Counted from the first letter of the stretch, positions 34,661-44,957 are shown. The stretch: DNA of 64,000 nt from an uncultured Prevotellaceae bacterium (GCA_947165505.1 CAMVAT010000004.1:62001-126000), one strand, 5' to 3'. Made by a program: numbers and translations. The notes: generated from the letters alone by a model not told the origin.

Positions 34661-35642
34661 ACGACTTGCGCAGCCATCCCCTCAACGTGAAATAAGCCCA
34701 TTCTTGCAACCGGAAGAGCCACCACCACGGCATCTTGCGGTAACCGAACTTACGCACCTTAGGCGACGTGAGCCTGCGGCGCTCCAAGGTGTGCCACACA
34801 CGGCGCAGCTCGCTCAGGGCGTGGCGGCGGTCGCGAGGACTGAAGTCGCGCCCCTGCCGGTGATAGACCTGATAGCAATCGGCCAGCACCAGCATACGCT
34901 GGCACTCGTAGAGCCGCAGGATTCGCTCGCCGACGCCCAGTGCCTCCAACTGCCGTTTCATGCTCTCGTTGGCCCGTAAAAACTGAAAATAACCCGCGTC
35001 TTTGCGTTGCGACACACTGCCGGCATGGCGGCGGTAGTAATAGATGCCGCTGCATAGGCGCACCTCGCGCGAGCGGTAATAGTGCAGGCGCGTGGTGTTG
35101 TCGTCGCTGAACGCACGGCATGAGGCATCAAACGGCACCGCGTCGTACAACGGCCGGCGCGCTATGTACACACCGTGGATAGTCCAGTCGAGACTGGCCT
35201 CGAACGCCTCTGTGCCTGTCAGCATCTCGAACGGCTGCATGGCATAGTCTTCGAAGGTGCCTGAAGGATTGTCGTAGATCTTCACGCTGAGCAGCACACA
35301 GTCGGCGGCGGGATGCTCGGTAAAGGTAGTGACCACACGCTCCATGCAGTCGGCCGACAGCCAGTCGTCGCTGTCAAGATAGGCTATCAAGTCGCCCGTG
35401 CAGACCTTTAAACCCCGGTTGCGGGCGGCGGCCTGACCGCCATTCTCTGTCAGGTGGATGACCCGTATGCGGGCATCACGACGGGCATAGTCGTCAAGGA
35501 TGGCACCCGAACCGTCGGTCGAGGCATCGTCGATGCAAATCAACTCGATGTCGCGATAGGTCTGGGCCAGCACCGAGTCGAGGCTCTGCTCCAGATAGGC
35601 GGCGCTGTTATATACAGCCATCAGGATACTTACTCTACTCAT
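34659..35642 (-). CDS. GT2-family glycosyltransferase
   Basis: 327-aa enzyme: VSILMAVYNSAAYLEQSLDSV, CIDDASTDGSG, metal site LIAYLDSDDWLSADC. It overlaps the flippase gene by 8 bp, so the two are co-translated. The C-terminus is rich in Arg and Trp (MPWWWLFRLQEWAYFTLRGW) and may contact the inner membrane. Confidence 0.88.
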   Translation of the reverse strand: MSRVSILMAVYNSAAYLEQSLDSVLAQTYRDIELICIDDASTDGSGAILDDYARRDARIRVIHLTENGGQAAARNRGLKVCTGDLIAYLDSDDWLSADCMERVVTTFTEHPAADCVLLSVKIYDNPSGTFEDYAMQPFEMLTGTEAFEASLDWTIHGVYIARRPLYDAVPFDASCRAFSDDNTTRLHYYRSREVRLCSGIYYYRRHAGSVSQRKDAGYFQFLRANESMKRQLEALGVGERILRLYECQRMLVLADCYQVYHRQGRDFSPRDRRHALSELRRVWHTLERRRLTSPKVRKFGYRKMPWWWLFRLQEWAYFTLRGWLRKS

Positions 35643-37131
35643 GCCTCGTGAAACGACGTTTGAACTTAGATTTCAACTTGGCCCACAAATGGGTCTTCTG
35701 TCGCAGCACGTGCAACGAATAGCACAGGCTGAGCAGCGTCATCACCACTGCGGCAGCCCAGTAGCAGACACCGCCGAGGTGGTAGATGAGCACCAGCGAC
35801 ACCACACCCAGTAGTATCTGGATGCCGCCGTAGGTCAGCACGCTGGCGGTGGGGTGGTAATGATAGCGCCAGATGGTGTAAGCGTGCACGATGACATAAT
35901 CTAACAGCGACACGCACAACAGGGCGATGCCGGTGCCTGTAAGTCCCCACCACTGATAACCCAAAATGACGCCGACCACCATCGCAATGTCGAACACGGC
36001 TTCCAACAGCAGGTAGGCACGGCCGTCGCCACGCGCCAGCGCCATATAGCACACGGGCAGCTTCATCGCCCTGAGATACAAGGCCAGAGTGGTGAAGCGC
36101 ATCATATCCACCACAGGGATAAACTCGTTGGTGAACAGCAGGGGGATGAGCAGCGGAGCGCCAAACAGCATCAGCACCAGCAGCGGACCGATGAGCAGTA
36201 CCGACACCTCTATCTGGCGGTTCACGGTCAGGTTGGCCTGACCTACATCACGGCTCACGGCCGACAGACGTGGGAAGAAGTCGGTCTCCATAGCCGAGAA
36301 CACCATTCCGCCGTAGATCATCGTCAGCATATATCCGGCATTGTAGAGTCCCACGATGTCAAGGTCGCCATGTGTGTTCAGATAGCTGCGTATCAGCATC
36401 TCGGCACCGCTGCCCAGTATGCCCGCCACGATAAACGACACCCCCAGGCGTACCATCTCCATGCCTTCACCCAGGATGCCTTTCGCACCTTTCAACTTCA
36501 GCGGATACAGACGGTAGGAGTAGCGGATGGTGAGCAGCAGCGACGACAGGGCCATCAGCACAATGACGGGCACGATGCCCGACTGGCCGAAAAAATAATA
36601 TATAGGTACAGAGATAAACAGCGCGATAAAGACGGCATATACCTGAATCATGGCCAGCGACTTCAGTTGCCGGGCTCCTTTCAGAATGGCGGTCTCGCCG
36701 CCGGCAACGGCCAGCAGCCCCACCGCCGGGGCCAGCAGGATGAAGTGGCGGGTGTGGTCGCCCCAGGTGAAGGTGAAACTGCTCAGCAGCGGACCGGCCA
36801 GCATGCACACCAGCATGCCTATCAAGCCCGTGAGCAAGCACCAGGCGCGCACCACCTTGATGAAATGGGTGATGCGCGCCTCGTCGCCAGAGTCAAACAG
36901 CTCCGACACGTGGCGCACGGCACTGAATGAGATGCCTAAATTGGTGGCTTGTGAGATGAAATTGACCGTGGTGTTAAACAGCGACACCAACCCCATACCT
37001 GCAGGGCCCAGCAGATAGGCGACAATCTTGTTGCGTACCAAGCCGATCAGGGTGTTCAACCCCTGCACGCCACCGAAGATGCCGGTATATTTCAGTATAT
37101 GGTGATAACTGCCTTCGTGTTCTTCTTTCAT
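35635..37131 (-). CDS. Wzx-like polysaccharide flippase
   Basis: 498-aa polytopic membrane protein with about 12-14 hydrophobic segments, of the MOP/O-antigen translocase type. The opening KYTGIFGGVQGLNTLIGLVRNKIVAYLLGPAGMGL is the usual start of this family. It moves lipid-linked glycan units across the inner membrane. First gene of the minus-strand pair with the GT2 gene, and in the same locus as four further glycosyltransferases; no Wzy polymerase is visible in the window. Confidence 0.88.
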   Translation of the reverse strand: MKEEHEGSYHHILKYTGIFGGVQGLNTLIGLVRNKIVAYLLGPAGMGLVSLFNTTVNFISQATNLGISFSAVRHVSELFDSGDEARITHFIKVVRAWCLLTGLIGMLVCMLAGPLLSSFTFTWGDHTRHFILLAPAVGLLAVAGGETAILKGARQLKSLAMIQVYAVFIALFISVPIYYFFGQSGIVPVIVLMALSSLLLTIRYSYRLYPLKLKGAKGILGEGMEMVRLGVSFIVAGILGSGAEMLIRSYLNTHGDLDIVGLYNAGYMLTMIYGGMVFSAMETDFFPRLSAVSRDVGQANLTVNRQIEVSVLLIGPLLVLMLFGAPLLIPLLFTNEFIPVVDMMRFTTLALYLRAMKLPVCYMALARGDGRAYLLLEAVFDIAMVVGVILGYQWWGLTGTGIALLCVSLLDYVIVHAYTIWRYHYHPTASVLTYGGIQILLGVVSLVLIYHLGGVCYWAAAVVMTLLSLCYSLHVLRQKTHLWAKLKSKFKRRFTRHE

Positions 37132-37183
37132 CTTAGGTCATATAGGTATGTATATAACGGACAGATGAATCGTTTATTGTACG

Positions 37184-38905
37184 TCAACTCAGTTTTGCTT
37201 CCACCACGTTCACCACGTAGTCGCCCAACTTCTCACATTCGCTGATCAAGTCGATATAGGCTGTGCCGACGCCGTAGTCGTAGCGGTGCTCGTTCACGTC
37301 TTCGATGTTGCGTCCTTTCAAGTCGTTGCGCAGCGCGTTGATCTCTTCCTCGATGTCGAACGTCTGTTTCTTGTTCACATCTTCGCGGCGCCCTTTCAGC
37401 ACGAGGTTCATCTGCACCAGGCTCCGCTCCGTCAGGCGCATCATCTCGCGGATGTGCTCATACAGCTCTTCGGTGAAGTCGTGCTTCTCTTTCCGCTTGC
37501 GGTTGAGCGTGCGCGCCATGTTGTAGCAGGCGTCGCCGATGCTTTCCAACTCGCTCACCTCGCGCATCATCGCACGTATCTTGCCTTTCGTGTCATCGCT
37601 CAGGTGGGCGTCGCTCACTTGTTCCAGATAGGTGGCTATCTCTATCTCCATATTGTCGCTGATGCCTTCGTATTTCTCAATGCGTAAGTAGAGCTTTTCA
37701 AACGCCTCGTCGCCTTTCTCTTCAAGTAATGCTTGAACCATCTTAAACATACGCAGCATGCGGTCGCCAAACAGGTCGATCTCTTTCTGCGCTTGCAGCA
37801 CGGCGATTTCAGGCGTGCGCACCAAGCCGCCGTCGATGTATTGCAGGCGTACGGGTCCGTCGGCATCCTCGGCATCTTCGTCTTTCACTTTCTTCGACTT
37901 GATCACGTGGCACACGATCTTCTCAATCTGTGGGATAAACCATATCAGGACGGCGGTGTTGCACACGTTGAAACAGGTGTGGAAGGTGGCCAGCACCACG
38001 CTCAGCTTCGCCGCGTTGGCCATGAAGACGCTGTCATCGACGGCATCGCGCTCCATCCCGGTGTCAAAGCCCACAAAGCCGCACACCATGTTGATGAACG
38101 GGCGAAACAGAATGAGCATCCAGAATACGCCAAACAAATTGAAAAACATGTGGGCGAAGGCTGCCCGGCGCGCCTGCGTGCTCGCCGTCAGCGCGGCTAA
38201 GTTGGACGTGACGGTCGTACCGATGTTCTCACCCATCACCAGTGCGATGCCTTGGTAGATGGGCAGCGCACCGCTCGAGCACAAGATCATCGTGATGGCC
38301 ATGACGGCGGCCGACGACTGCACACACATGGTGAGCACACCGCCGATAACCAGGAAGATGAGGGTGGTGGTGAAACTCTCAGGGTCGAAACTGGAGAAGA
38401 AAGAGAGTACCGCCTCGTTCTCGCCCAGGTTCATGTCAACGCCCGTCTGTCGCAATGTGCCCAAGCCCAGCAGCAGGAAAGAGATGCCAAACAGAAAATC
38501 GCCCACGCTCTCATGCCGCTTACGGTAGATGAGTATCAAGGCGATGACGAAGCAGGGCCAGACCATGTCGGTGATATTGAACGAGAACCCTACAGACATG
38601 ATCCAGGCGGTGAGCGTCGTACCGATGTTGGCACCCATGATCACCGAGATGGCTTGCGCCAGCGTCAGCAGACCGGCATTCACAAACGATACGGTCATCA
38701 CCGTCGTAGCGGTGCTGCTCTGCACGGCGGCGGTCACAAACACACCCGTCAGCATGCCCGTGAAACGGTTGGTGGTCATACGGCCCAGAATGTGACGCAA
38801 CTGCGGACCCGCCATCTTCTGAAGGGTCTCACTCATCATTTTCATTCCGAAAATCAATAGGGCTAACGACCCTAACAGCTTAAAAGCAACCAAAAAATTA
38901 TCCAT
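37184..38905 (-). CDS. Na+/phosphate cotransporter with PhoU-like domain
   Basis: 573-aa inner-membrane protein of the PNaS family. Two inverted repeats carry the QSS signatures (AAVQSSTATTVMTVSFVNAGLL and CVQSSAAVMAITMILCSSGAL) and GANIGTT / GENIGTT. A soluble C-terminal part (about 360-573) of helical PhoU-like type follows. The start at 38905 (MDNFLVAFKLLGSLALLIFGMK) fits the family; the open frame to 38956 crosses the -7 element TACCTTTG (38934-38941, minus strand). Function: sodium-coupled phosphate uptake or export. Confidence 0.92.
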   Translation of the reverse strand: MDNFLVAFKLLGSLALLIFGMKMMSETLQKMAGPQLRHILGRMTTNRFTGMLTGVFVTAAVQSSTATTVMTVSFVNAGLLTLAQAISVIMGANIGTTLTAWIMSVGFSFNITDMVWPCFVIALILIYRKRHESVGDFLFGISFLLLGLGTLRQTGVDMNLGENEAVLSFFSSFDPESFTTTLIFLVIGGVLTMCVQSSAAVMAITMILCSSGALPIYQGIALVMGENIGTTVTSNLAALTASTQARRAAFAHMFFNLFGVFWMLILFRPFINMVCGFVGFDTGMERDAVDDSVFMANAAKLSVVLATFHTCFNVCNTAVLIWFIPQIEKIVCHVIKSKKVKDEDAEDADGPVRLQYIDGGLVRTPEIAVLQAQKEIDLFGDRMLRMFKMVQALLEEKGDEAFEKLYLRIEKYEGISDNMEIEIATYLEQVSDAHLSDDTKGKIRAMMREVSELESIGDACYNMARTLNRKRKEKHDFTEELYEHIREMMRLTERSLVQMNLVLKGRREDVNKKQTFDIEEEINALRNDLKGRNIEDVNEHRYDYGVGTAYIDLISECEKLGDYVVNVVEAKLS

Positions 38906-39045
38906 GTGGTTGTGTGTTTTTTTTATTACCCCGCAAAGGTAATGCTTTTTCTCCATATTCCCGCATTTATTGGGAATTTTCGCTCTGATGCACCTTAAAT
39001 AATGTTAAGTCGTGGGCAACATGAAACGGAATGAGGATTTTTTCG

Positions 39046-39053
39046 TAACTTTG
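39046..39053 (+). promoter_or_regulatory. -7 element of the nucleotidyltransferase operon
   Basis: TAACTTTG, with transcription expected near 39058 and a leader of about 40 nt. Its position excludes the upstream ATG at 39012. Confidence 0.65.
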
Positions 39054-39098
39054 CCAATTATTTCAAACAATCGTGTATTGTCTTTTAAAAAAACGAAT

Positions 39099-40040
39099 AT
39101 GAAACCGACATTATTATTACTCGCTGCCGGCATGGGCAGCCGCTATGGAGGATTGAAACAATTAGACGGACTGGGACCCAACGGAGAGACCATCATGGAC
39201 TATTCCATTTACGATGCCATCAAGGCTGGATTCGGAAAAATTGTCTTCGTCATCAGAAAAGACTTCGAACAGGATTTCAGAGACAAGATCCTAAGCAAAT
39301 ACGAGGGGCATATACCCGCAGAGGTCTGCTTCCAAAGCCTCGACGCGCTGCCCGAGGGCTTCAGCGTGCCCGAGGGACGGCAGAAACCATGGGGCACCAA
39401 CCATGCTGTGATGATGGCGGCCAAAACCATACACGAACCGTTCTGCGTCATCAATTGCGACGATTTCTACAACCGCGACGCCTTCATGGTCATCGGACGC
39501 TTCCTGAGCCAACTGCCTGAGGGCAGCACCAACCAGTATGCGATGGTGGGATTCAGAGTGGGTAACACGCTCTCTGAAAACGGCACCGTGGCACGTGGCA
39601 TCTGCTCGAAAGACGAACAGGGCAACCTGACCACCGTGGTGGAGCGTACCGAGATCGTCAGGTGCGCCGAAGACGGGTCGCAGCAGGGCGACGCGGCGCA
39701 GCCCATCCGTTACAAGGACGAAGAGGGCAAATGGGTCGTCGTAGATGACAATACGCCCGTGTCGATGAATATGTGGGGATTCACACCCGACTATTTCTCA
39801 CACAGCGAGGCTTTCTTCAAGGAGTTCCTCAGCGACCCGAAAAACATGACCAACCTCAAGGCCGAGTTCTTCATCCCGCTGATGGTCAACCAACTCATCG
39901 TCGAGAAAACGGCTTCCGTCAAGGTGCTCGACACCACTAGCAAATGGTTTGGTGTGACCTACGCCGCCGACCGGCAGGCCACCGTCGATAGAATACAGCA
40001 GTTGATCGAAGAAGGCATCTATCCCCAGCAGCTCTTCTGA
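39099..40040 (+). CDS. Sugar nucleotidyltransferase
   Basis: 313-aa enzyme of the NTP_transferase family: TLLLLAAGMGSRYGGLKQLDGLGPNGE at the N-terminus holds the NTP-binding loop, and CVINCDDFYNRDAF the catalytic Asp pair. It activates a sugar-1-phosphate with NTP; whether glucose, mannose or another sugar is not clear. The start at 39099 follows from the promoter position and the family's opening. The next gene starts two bases behind its stop, so it probably leads an operon with 40043-41703. Confidence 0.87.
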   Translation: MKPTLLLLAAGMGSRYGGLKQLDGLGPNGETIMDYSIYDAIKAGFGKIVFVIRKDFEQDFRDKILSKYEGHIPAEVCFQSLDALPEGFSVPEGRQKPWGTNHAVMMAAKTIHEPFCVINCDDFYNRDAFMVIGRFLSQLPEGSTNQYAMVGFRVGNTLSENGTVARGICSKDEQGNLTTVVERTEIVRCAEDGSQQGDAAQPIRYKDEEGKWVVVDDNTPVSMNMWGFTPDYFSHSEAFFKEFLSDPKNMTNLKAEFFIPLMVNQLIVEKTASVKVLDTTSKWFGVTYAADRQATVDRIQQLIEEGIYPQQLF

Positions 40041-40042
40041 CA

Positions 40043-41077
40043 ATGGATATCAATATTCTGACAGACAATGAGTTGAAACAGTTGCAAGACATCACCCTTG
40101 CAGCCGACAACATCATTATCACCTGCCATAAAAGCCCTGATGGCGATGCCATCGGGGCCTCGCTGGCGTGGGCGGATTATCTGAGGATGAAGGGGAAACA
40201 GCCACTCATCGTGGTGCCCGACGCTTTCCCCGATTTCCTCAGGTGGATGCCGGGCGTGGAGCGCATCGTGAGATACGACAAGCACCCGGACGAGGTGAAG
40301 GCGGCCTTCGACAAGGCCGATGTGGTGTTCTGTCTCGACTATAACTCCACCTCACGTGTGGCAGATTTGCAGCCCGTGCTCGAACAGACCCGGGCACGGC
40401 GGGTGCTCATCGACCACCACCAAAACCCCGATATCGACACCGCGCTGAGTATCTCACACCCCGAACTGTGTGCCACCTGCGAGTTGCTGTTGCGCATCAT
40501 CTGGCAGATGGGCGACTTCCCCGTTATCTCACAGCATTGCGCCGTGTCGCTCTATACTGGCATGATGACCGACACCGGCGGATTCACATACAACTCCACC
40601 CGCAGCGAAATCTATTTCATGATCAGTCAGCTGCTCACCAAAAAAGTCAATAAAGACAAGATATTCCGCCATGTATATAATGTATATAGCGATTGGTGCA
40701 TCCGTTTCAGGGGGTATGTGCTCTATCAAAAGATGAATGTGCTGGCCGATGCGCATGCGGCTTACTTCACCATTACCAAGAGCGAGATGAAACGCTTCCA
40801 CTTCATCAAGGGCGACGCCGAGGGACTGGTCAACGAACCCCTGCGTATCAAGGGCATGCGGCTGTCTATCTCGCTGCGCGAGGACACCGAACGGGATAAC
40901 AAGATATGGGTGAGCCTGCGCTCTGTTGACCATTATTATTGTAGCTACCTCGCAGAAAAATATTTCCACGGCGGCGGGCATGCCAATGCCGCCGGGGGAA
41001 GCCTTGAATGCTCCATCGACGAGGCGGTGCGAATCACGCGCGAGGCCATCCAGGATTTTAAAATGAAATACGTATGA
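40043..41077 (+). CDS. DHH/DHHA1 phosphoesterase, NrnA-like
   Basis: 344-aa cytoplasmic enzyme. DHH motifs: CHKSPDGDAIGASLA (motif I), VFCLDYNS (II), LIDHHQNPD (III), GMMTDTGGF (IV), and DHHA1 GGGHANAAGG near the C-terminus. Members degrade oligoribonucleotides (nanoRNA), pAp or cyclic dinucleotide products. The usual metal and substrate residues are present. Overlaps the next gene by four bases. Confidence 0.92.
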   Translation: MDINILTDNELKQLQDITLAADNIIITCHKSPDGDAIGASLAWADYLRMKGKQPLIVVPDAFPDFLRWMPGVERIVRYDKHPDEVKAAFDKADVVFCLDYNSTSRVADLQPVLEQTRARRVLIDHHQNPDIDTALSISHPELCATCELLLRIIWQMGDFPVISQHCAVSLYTGMMTDTGGFTYNSTRSEIYFMISQLLTKKVNKDKIFRHVYNVYSDWCIRFRGYVLYQKMNVLADAHAAYFTITKSEMKRFHFIKGDAEGLVNEPLRIKGMRLSISLREDTERDNKIWVSLRSVDHYYCSYLAEKYFHGGGHANAAGGSLECSIDEAVRITREAIQDFKMKYV

Positions 41078-41703
41078 GAATAATCCGATTTTTGATGACG
41101 GGCGTGTGCGCCCTCTTGCTTCTCTCCGCCTGCAACGAGACGGAGACCTATACCGAGAAACGTGAACGCGAGAATGCGGCCATCAATGCGTACATCGCTA
41201 AAAACAATATCAAGACCATCACCGAAAGCGAGTTTGAGAGCGCCGGATACAAGACCGACGTGTCGAAAAACGAGTACGTACTCTTCGAGGGAACGGGTGT
41301 CTATCTGCAAGTGGTGACGAAAGGCTGCGGACAGCCCGTCAAGAAAGGGGAGACGGTGAACGTACTGTGCCGTTTCACCGAGGTCAACCTGTTGGTTGAT
41401 ACCATGCAGTTGTCCAACAACTCGCTCAGATACTCGGAGATACCCGACAAACTGACAATCACCAATAACTCGGGCTCCTATCAGGGGTCGTTCGTCAGCG
41501 GGCGCATGTATTCTATCTACGGGGCCGCCGTGCCCAACGGATGGTTGTCGGCATTTCCATACATCAACCTCGGGCGGCCTGTCAACGAGGATGATGAGGT
41601 GTCGCACGTAAAACTGATCGTACCTGCAGAGCAAGGACAGCAATATGCCTCGCAAAACGTCTATCCCTGCTTCTACGACCTCACCTTCCAACGAGGCGTC
41701 TGA
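41074..41703 (+). CDS. DUF4827-family lipoprotein
   Basis: 209-aa lipoprotein (signal MRIIRFLMTGVCALLLLSAC, lipobox LLSAC). The rest matches the DUF4827 type as I recall it (VNVLCRFTEVNL, SGRMYSIYGAAVPNGWLSAFPYINLG), a Bacteroidales family with an FKBP-like look but without a known activity. ATGA-coupled to the preceding phosphoesterase. Confidence 0.82.
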   Translation: MRIIRFLMTGVCALLLLSACNETETYTEKRERENAAINAYIAKNNIKTITESEFESAGYKTDVSKNEYVLFEGTGVYLQVVTKGCGQPVKKGETVNVLCRFTEVNLLVDTMQLSNNSLRYSEIPDKLTITNNSGSYQGSFVSGRMYSIYGAAVPNGWLSAFPYINLGRPVNEDDEVSHVKLIVPAEQGQQYASQNVYPCFYDLTFQRGV

Positions 41704-41762
41704 CATTGGACGCTGAACATTGAACATTGAACGTTGGGACAGGAGATTACCTCGCCACGTAA

Positions 41763-41788
41763 GTAGGGACAGGGCGTGCCCTGTCCGC
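41763..41788 (+). repeat. Dispersed 26-bp palindromic repeat
   Basis: Core GGACAGGGCGTGCCCTGTCC. It faces a second copy at 41814-41839 in opposite orientation, with 25 bp between them. Confidence 0.85.
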
Positions 41789-41813
41789 AAGCGTGATAGC
41801 ACCACGACAAATG

Positions 41814-41839
41814 GCGGACAGGGCACGCCCTGTCCCTAC
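41814..41839 (-). repeat. Dispersed 26-bp palindromic repeat
   Basis: Reverse complement of 41763-41788. Together the pair can form a larger cruciform between the DUF4827 and GlmM genes. Confidence 0.85.
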
Positions 41840-41907
41840 TTCCTCCACGATAACTAATGTCCAAACTCCCAAACTCCCGAATAGAAACAACCCAAAAAAA
41901 TAAAAAA

Positions 41908-43317
41908 ATGACCCTTATCAAATCCATTTCCGGCATCCGCGGCACCATCGGCGGACCCGCCGGTGACACGCTCAACCCATTAGACATCGTAAAATTCACT
42001 TCAGCTTACGCTACCTTCATCCGGCAAAACGGCGGCGACGGACACGACGCTGAGTTCAACCAGCACAGACCTACCATCGTGGTGGGGCGCGACGCGCGCA
42101 TCTCGGGCGTCATGGTCGATAGCGTGGTCTCAGGCACACTCATGGGCATGGGGTATGATGTGGTCAACATCGGACTGGCCACGACACCCACTACCGAACT
42201 CACCGTGCGTAACCTCGGAGCCGACGGCGGCATCATCATCACAGCCAGCCATAATCCCCGGCAGTGGAACGCACTGAAACTGCTCAACCGCGAGGGTGAG
42301 TTCCTCACCGCCGCCGACGGGGCGCAGGTGCTCGACATCGCTGCCAGAGAGGATTTCACATACGCCGACGTGGAGTCGCTCGGCCATTACATCAACTGCG
42401 ACGAGGCCGACGATTGGCACGTCGAGGATGTCATGGCGCTCGAACTCGTTGATGCCGAGGCCGTGAAAAACGCGCATTTCCGCGTCTGTGTCGATGCCAT
42501 CAATTCGGTGGGAGGCATCATTCTGCCCAAATTGCTCGACGCACTGGGCGTGGAGTATAAAATTCTCAACGGCGAACCCAATGGCGACTTCGCACACAAT
42601 CCCGAACCGCTCGAGAAAAACCTGCAAGGCATCATGGACGAGATGCGCTCCGGCGGCTACGACCTGGGCATCGTGGTTGATCCCGATGTTGACCGCCTGG
42701 CCTTCATCTGTGAAGACGGACGGATGTTCGGCGAAGAATATACGCTGGTGTCGGTGGCCGACTATGTGCTGAGCCACACCCCCGGCAATACCGTGTCGAA
42801 CCTGTCTTCTACCCGCGCTCTGCGCGATGTCACACAGCGCCATGGCGGCACCTATACGGCGGCGGCCGTGGGCGAGGTGAACGTCACCACGAAGATGAAA
42901 GAGGTGGGGGCTGTCATCGGAGGCGAAGGCAACGGCGGTGTCATCTACCCCGAAAGCCATTACGGGCGCGACGCGCTCGTGGGCATCGCACTCTTCCTCA
43001 CGGCACTGGCCAAGAAAGGATGCAAGGTGAGCCAGTGGAGGGCTGAGATGCCTGAATACTGCATCGCGAAAAACCGTATCGACCTCACTCCGCAGACCGA
43101 TGTCGATGCTATCCTCGCACGCGTCAAAGAGATGTTTGCCGACCAGCAGGTCAACGACATCGACGGGGTCAAGATCGACTTCCCCGACCGCTGGGTGCAC
43201 CTGCGTAAATCGAACACCGAACCCATCATACGCGTCTATAGCGAAGCCGCCACGATGGAGGAGGCCGACGCCCTCGGAAAGCAAATCATGCAGGTGGTCT
43301 ATGACATGACGAAATAA
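41908..43317 (+). CDS. glmM: Phosphoglucosamine mutase
   Basis: 469-aa alpha-D-phosphohexomutase. It carries the opening SISGIRGTIGG, the phosphoserine loop IITASHNPRQWNALKLL, the metal loop DPDVDRLAF, the sugar-binding EGNGG and the phosphate-binding RKSNTEPIIRVYSEA. It converts glucosamine-6-phosphate to glucosamine-1-phosphate for peptidoglycan and LPS precursors; phosphomannomutase-type activity is the alternative. The start at 41908 is chosen because the family begins there; the 17 extra codons upstream come from a repeat-like stretch (CCAAACTCCC). Confidence 0.9.
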   Translation: MTLIKSISGIRGTIGGPAGDTLNPLDIVKFTSAYATFIRQNGGDGHDAEFNQHRPTIVVGRDARISGVMVDSVVSGTLMGMGYDVVNIGLATTPTTELTVRNLGADGGIIITASHNPRQWNALKLLNREGEFLTAADGAQVLDIAAREDFTYADVESLGHYINCDEADDWHVEDVMALELVDAEAVKNAHFRVCVDAINSVGGIILPKLLDALGVEYKILNGEPNGDFAHNPEPLEKNLQGIMDEMRSGGYDLGIVVDPDVDRLAFICEDGRMFGEEYTLVSVADYVLSHTPGNTVSNLSSTRALRDVTQRHGGTYTAAAVGEVNVTTKMKEVGAVIGGEGNGGVIYPESHYGRDALVGIALFLTALAKKGCKVSQWRAEMPEYCIAKNRIDLTPQTDVDAILARVKEMFADQQVNDIDGVKIDFPDRWVHLRKSNTEPIIRVYSEAATMEEADALGKQIMQVVYDMTK

Positions 43318-43325
43318 AACAGTTA

Positions 43326-44957
43326 ATGAAAACACTCATCCTCTCCCTCTTCATGGTCTTTTCGCTCTCGCTGAGGGCGCAGACCGTAGAGGCCGACTTC
43401 CACGTCATCCCCTTGCCCGATGCCATTACCGAGGTGAAGGGAGCAGATGCCATGCCCCTCACGCGCCTGGAGTGCATCTGCTATGATGTGAACGACGAGC
43501 GGATGATACGCAACGCGCAGTTCCTGGCTCAGTATGTTGAGCAGCAGACGGGCTACCGCCTGCCGGTGCAGATCAATGTGTCGAGCCTGGTGCCTGCCAT
43601 CCTCCTCGAACTGAATAAGAAAATCACCGCTCCCGAGGGGTATGTCATCGAGGTGGGGAAGAAAGCGGTGCGTATCCAGGGATCCACGCCGCAGGGCGTG
43701 TTTTATGGCATTCAGGCTTTCCGCAAGGCACTGCCGCAGGCCAAGGCCGACAGCATCGCCCTGCCACCCGTGCGGGTAGCGGCCGCGCCACGCTTCGCCT
43801 ACCGCGGGCTCCATCTCGACGTGTGCCGCCATTTCTTCGGGGTCGATTTCGTCAAACAGTATCTCGACATGATGGCGCTGCACCAGATGAACACCTTCCA
43901 TTGGCATATCTCCGACGACCAGGGATGGCGCTTCGAGGTGCCCGCCTATCCGAGGCTCACCCAGGTGGGGGCATGGCGCGAAGGCACGGTCATCGGGCGC
44001 AATACAGGACTCTACGACCATGTGCGCCACGGCGGTTTCTACACCGAAGAACAGATACGCGACATCGTGCGCTATGCCCGTGATCGATATATCACCATCA
44101 TCCCCGAGGTGGACATGCCCGGACACATGACGGCGGCCCTCGCCGCATATCCCGAGATGGGATGCACGGGCGGCCCCTACGAGGTGGAGCAGAACTGGGG
44201 CGTCTTCGACGATGTGCTCTGTCCGGGCAGGGAGGAGACCTACCGTTTCGTCTTTGCCGTAATCGACCGTCTGGCCCAGCTGTTCCCCGCGCAGTATATC
44301 CATATCGGCGGTGATGAGTCGCCACGCACCCGTTGGCAGGACTGCCAACGTTGTCAGGAAGTCATCCGGCGTGAAGGTCTGAAAGATGACAGCCATCATT
44401 CCGCCGAGGATGAGTTGCAAGGTCTTTTCACCCGCCGCGTGGAACAGTATGTGCAGAGCAAGGGTAAGAGAATCATCGGATGGGACGAGCTCATCGACTG
44501 CGGTGTCGATTCTACCGCCACCATCATGAACTGGCGCTCGTGGCGAGGCACGGAGGACGTCTATCGGGCGGCAGAGCGGGGGCACGATATCATCAAGGTG
44601 CCCAACAACCCGCTCTATCTTGACTACTACCAGACGCCCGACAGCCTCTGGAACCGGCCTCTGCTCATCGGCGGCTATTGTCCTCTCGACAGCGTCTATG
44701 CCTACGAACCGGCTCCGGCGTCGCTCTCAGCCAAGGCACGGCAACATATCCTCGGCGTGCAGGCCAATCTCTGGACGGAATACATCCCGTCGAAAGAACT
44801 GGCCGAATATCAGCTCATGCCCCGCATCGCCGCGCTGGCCGAGGTACAGTGGCTGCAGCCCGGGCGCAAAGACTATGAGGCATTCCGCCGCCGGCTGACA
44901 CGGCTTACCGCCCTCTACCGCCTCTTTGGCTGGAAATACTGTAGCGAGGGCCTCTGA
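43326..44957 (+). CDS. GH20 beta-N-acetylhexosaminidase
   Basis: 543-aa secreted enzyme with signal MKTLILSLFMVFSLSLRAQ, the GH20b N-terminal domain (about 20-150), then the catalytic TIM barrel: YRGLHLDVCRHFFGVDFVKQYLDMMALHQMNTFHWHISDDQGWR and the catalytic Asp-Glu pair in HIGGDESPRTRW (about 325-336). It removes terminal GlcNAc or GalNAc from glycans. Starts eight bases behind glmM, so probably in one transcript, linking amino-sugar release and use. Terminated at 45019-45053. Confidence 0.94.
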   Translation: MKTLILSLFMVFSLSLRAQTVEADFHVIPLPDAITEVKGADAMPLTRLECICYDVNDERMIRNAQFLAQYVEQQTGYRLPVQINVSSLVPAILLELNKKITAPEGYVIEVGKKAVRIQGSTPQGVFYGIQAFRKALPQAKADSIALPPVRVAAAPRFAYRGLHLDVCRHFFGVDFVKQYLDMMALHQMNTFHWHISDDQGWRFEVPAYPRLTQVGAWREGTVIGRNTGLYDHVRHGGFYTEEQIRDIVRYARDRYITIIPEVDMPGHMTAALAAYPEMGCTGGPYEVEQNWGVFDDVLCPGREETYRFVFAVIDRLAQLFPAQYIHIGGDESPRTRWQDCQRCQEVIRREGLKDDSHHSAEDELQGLFTRRVEQYVQSKGKRIIGWDELIDCGVDSTATIMNWRSWRGTEDVYRAAERGHDIIKVPNNPLYLDYYQTPDSLWNRPLLIGGYCPLDSVYAYEPAPASLSAKARQHILGVQANLWTEYIPSKELAEYQLMPRIAALAEVQWLQPGRKDYEAFRRRLTRLTALYRLFGWKYCSEGL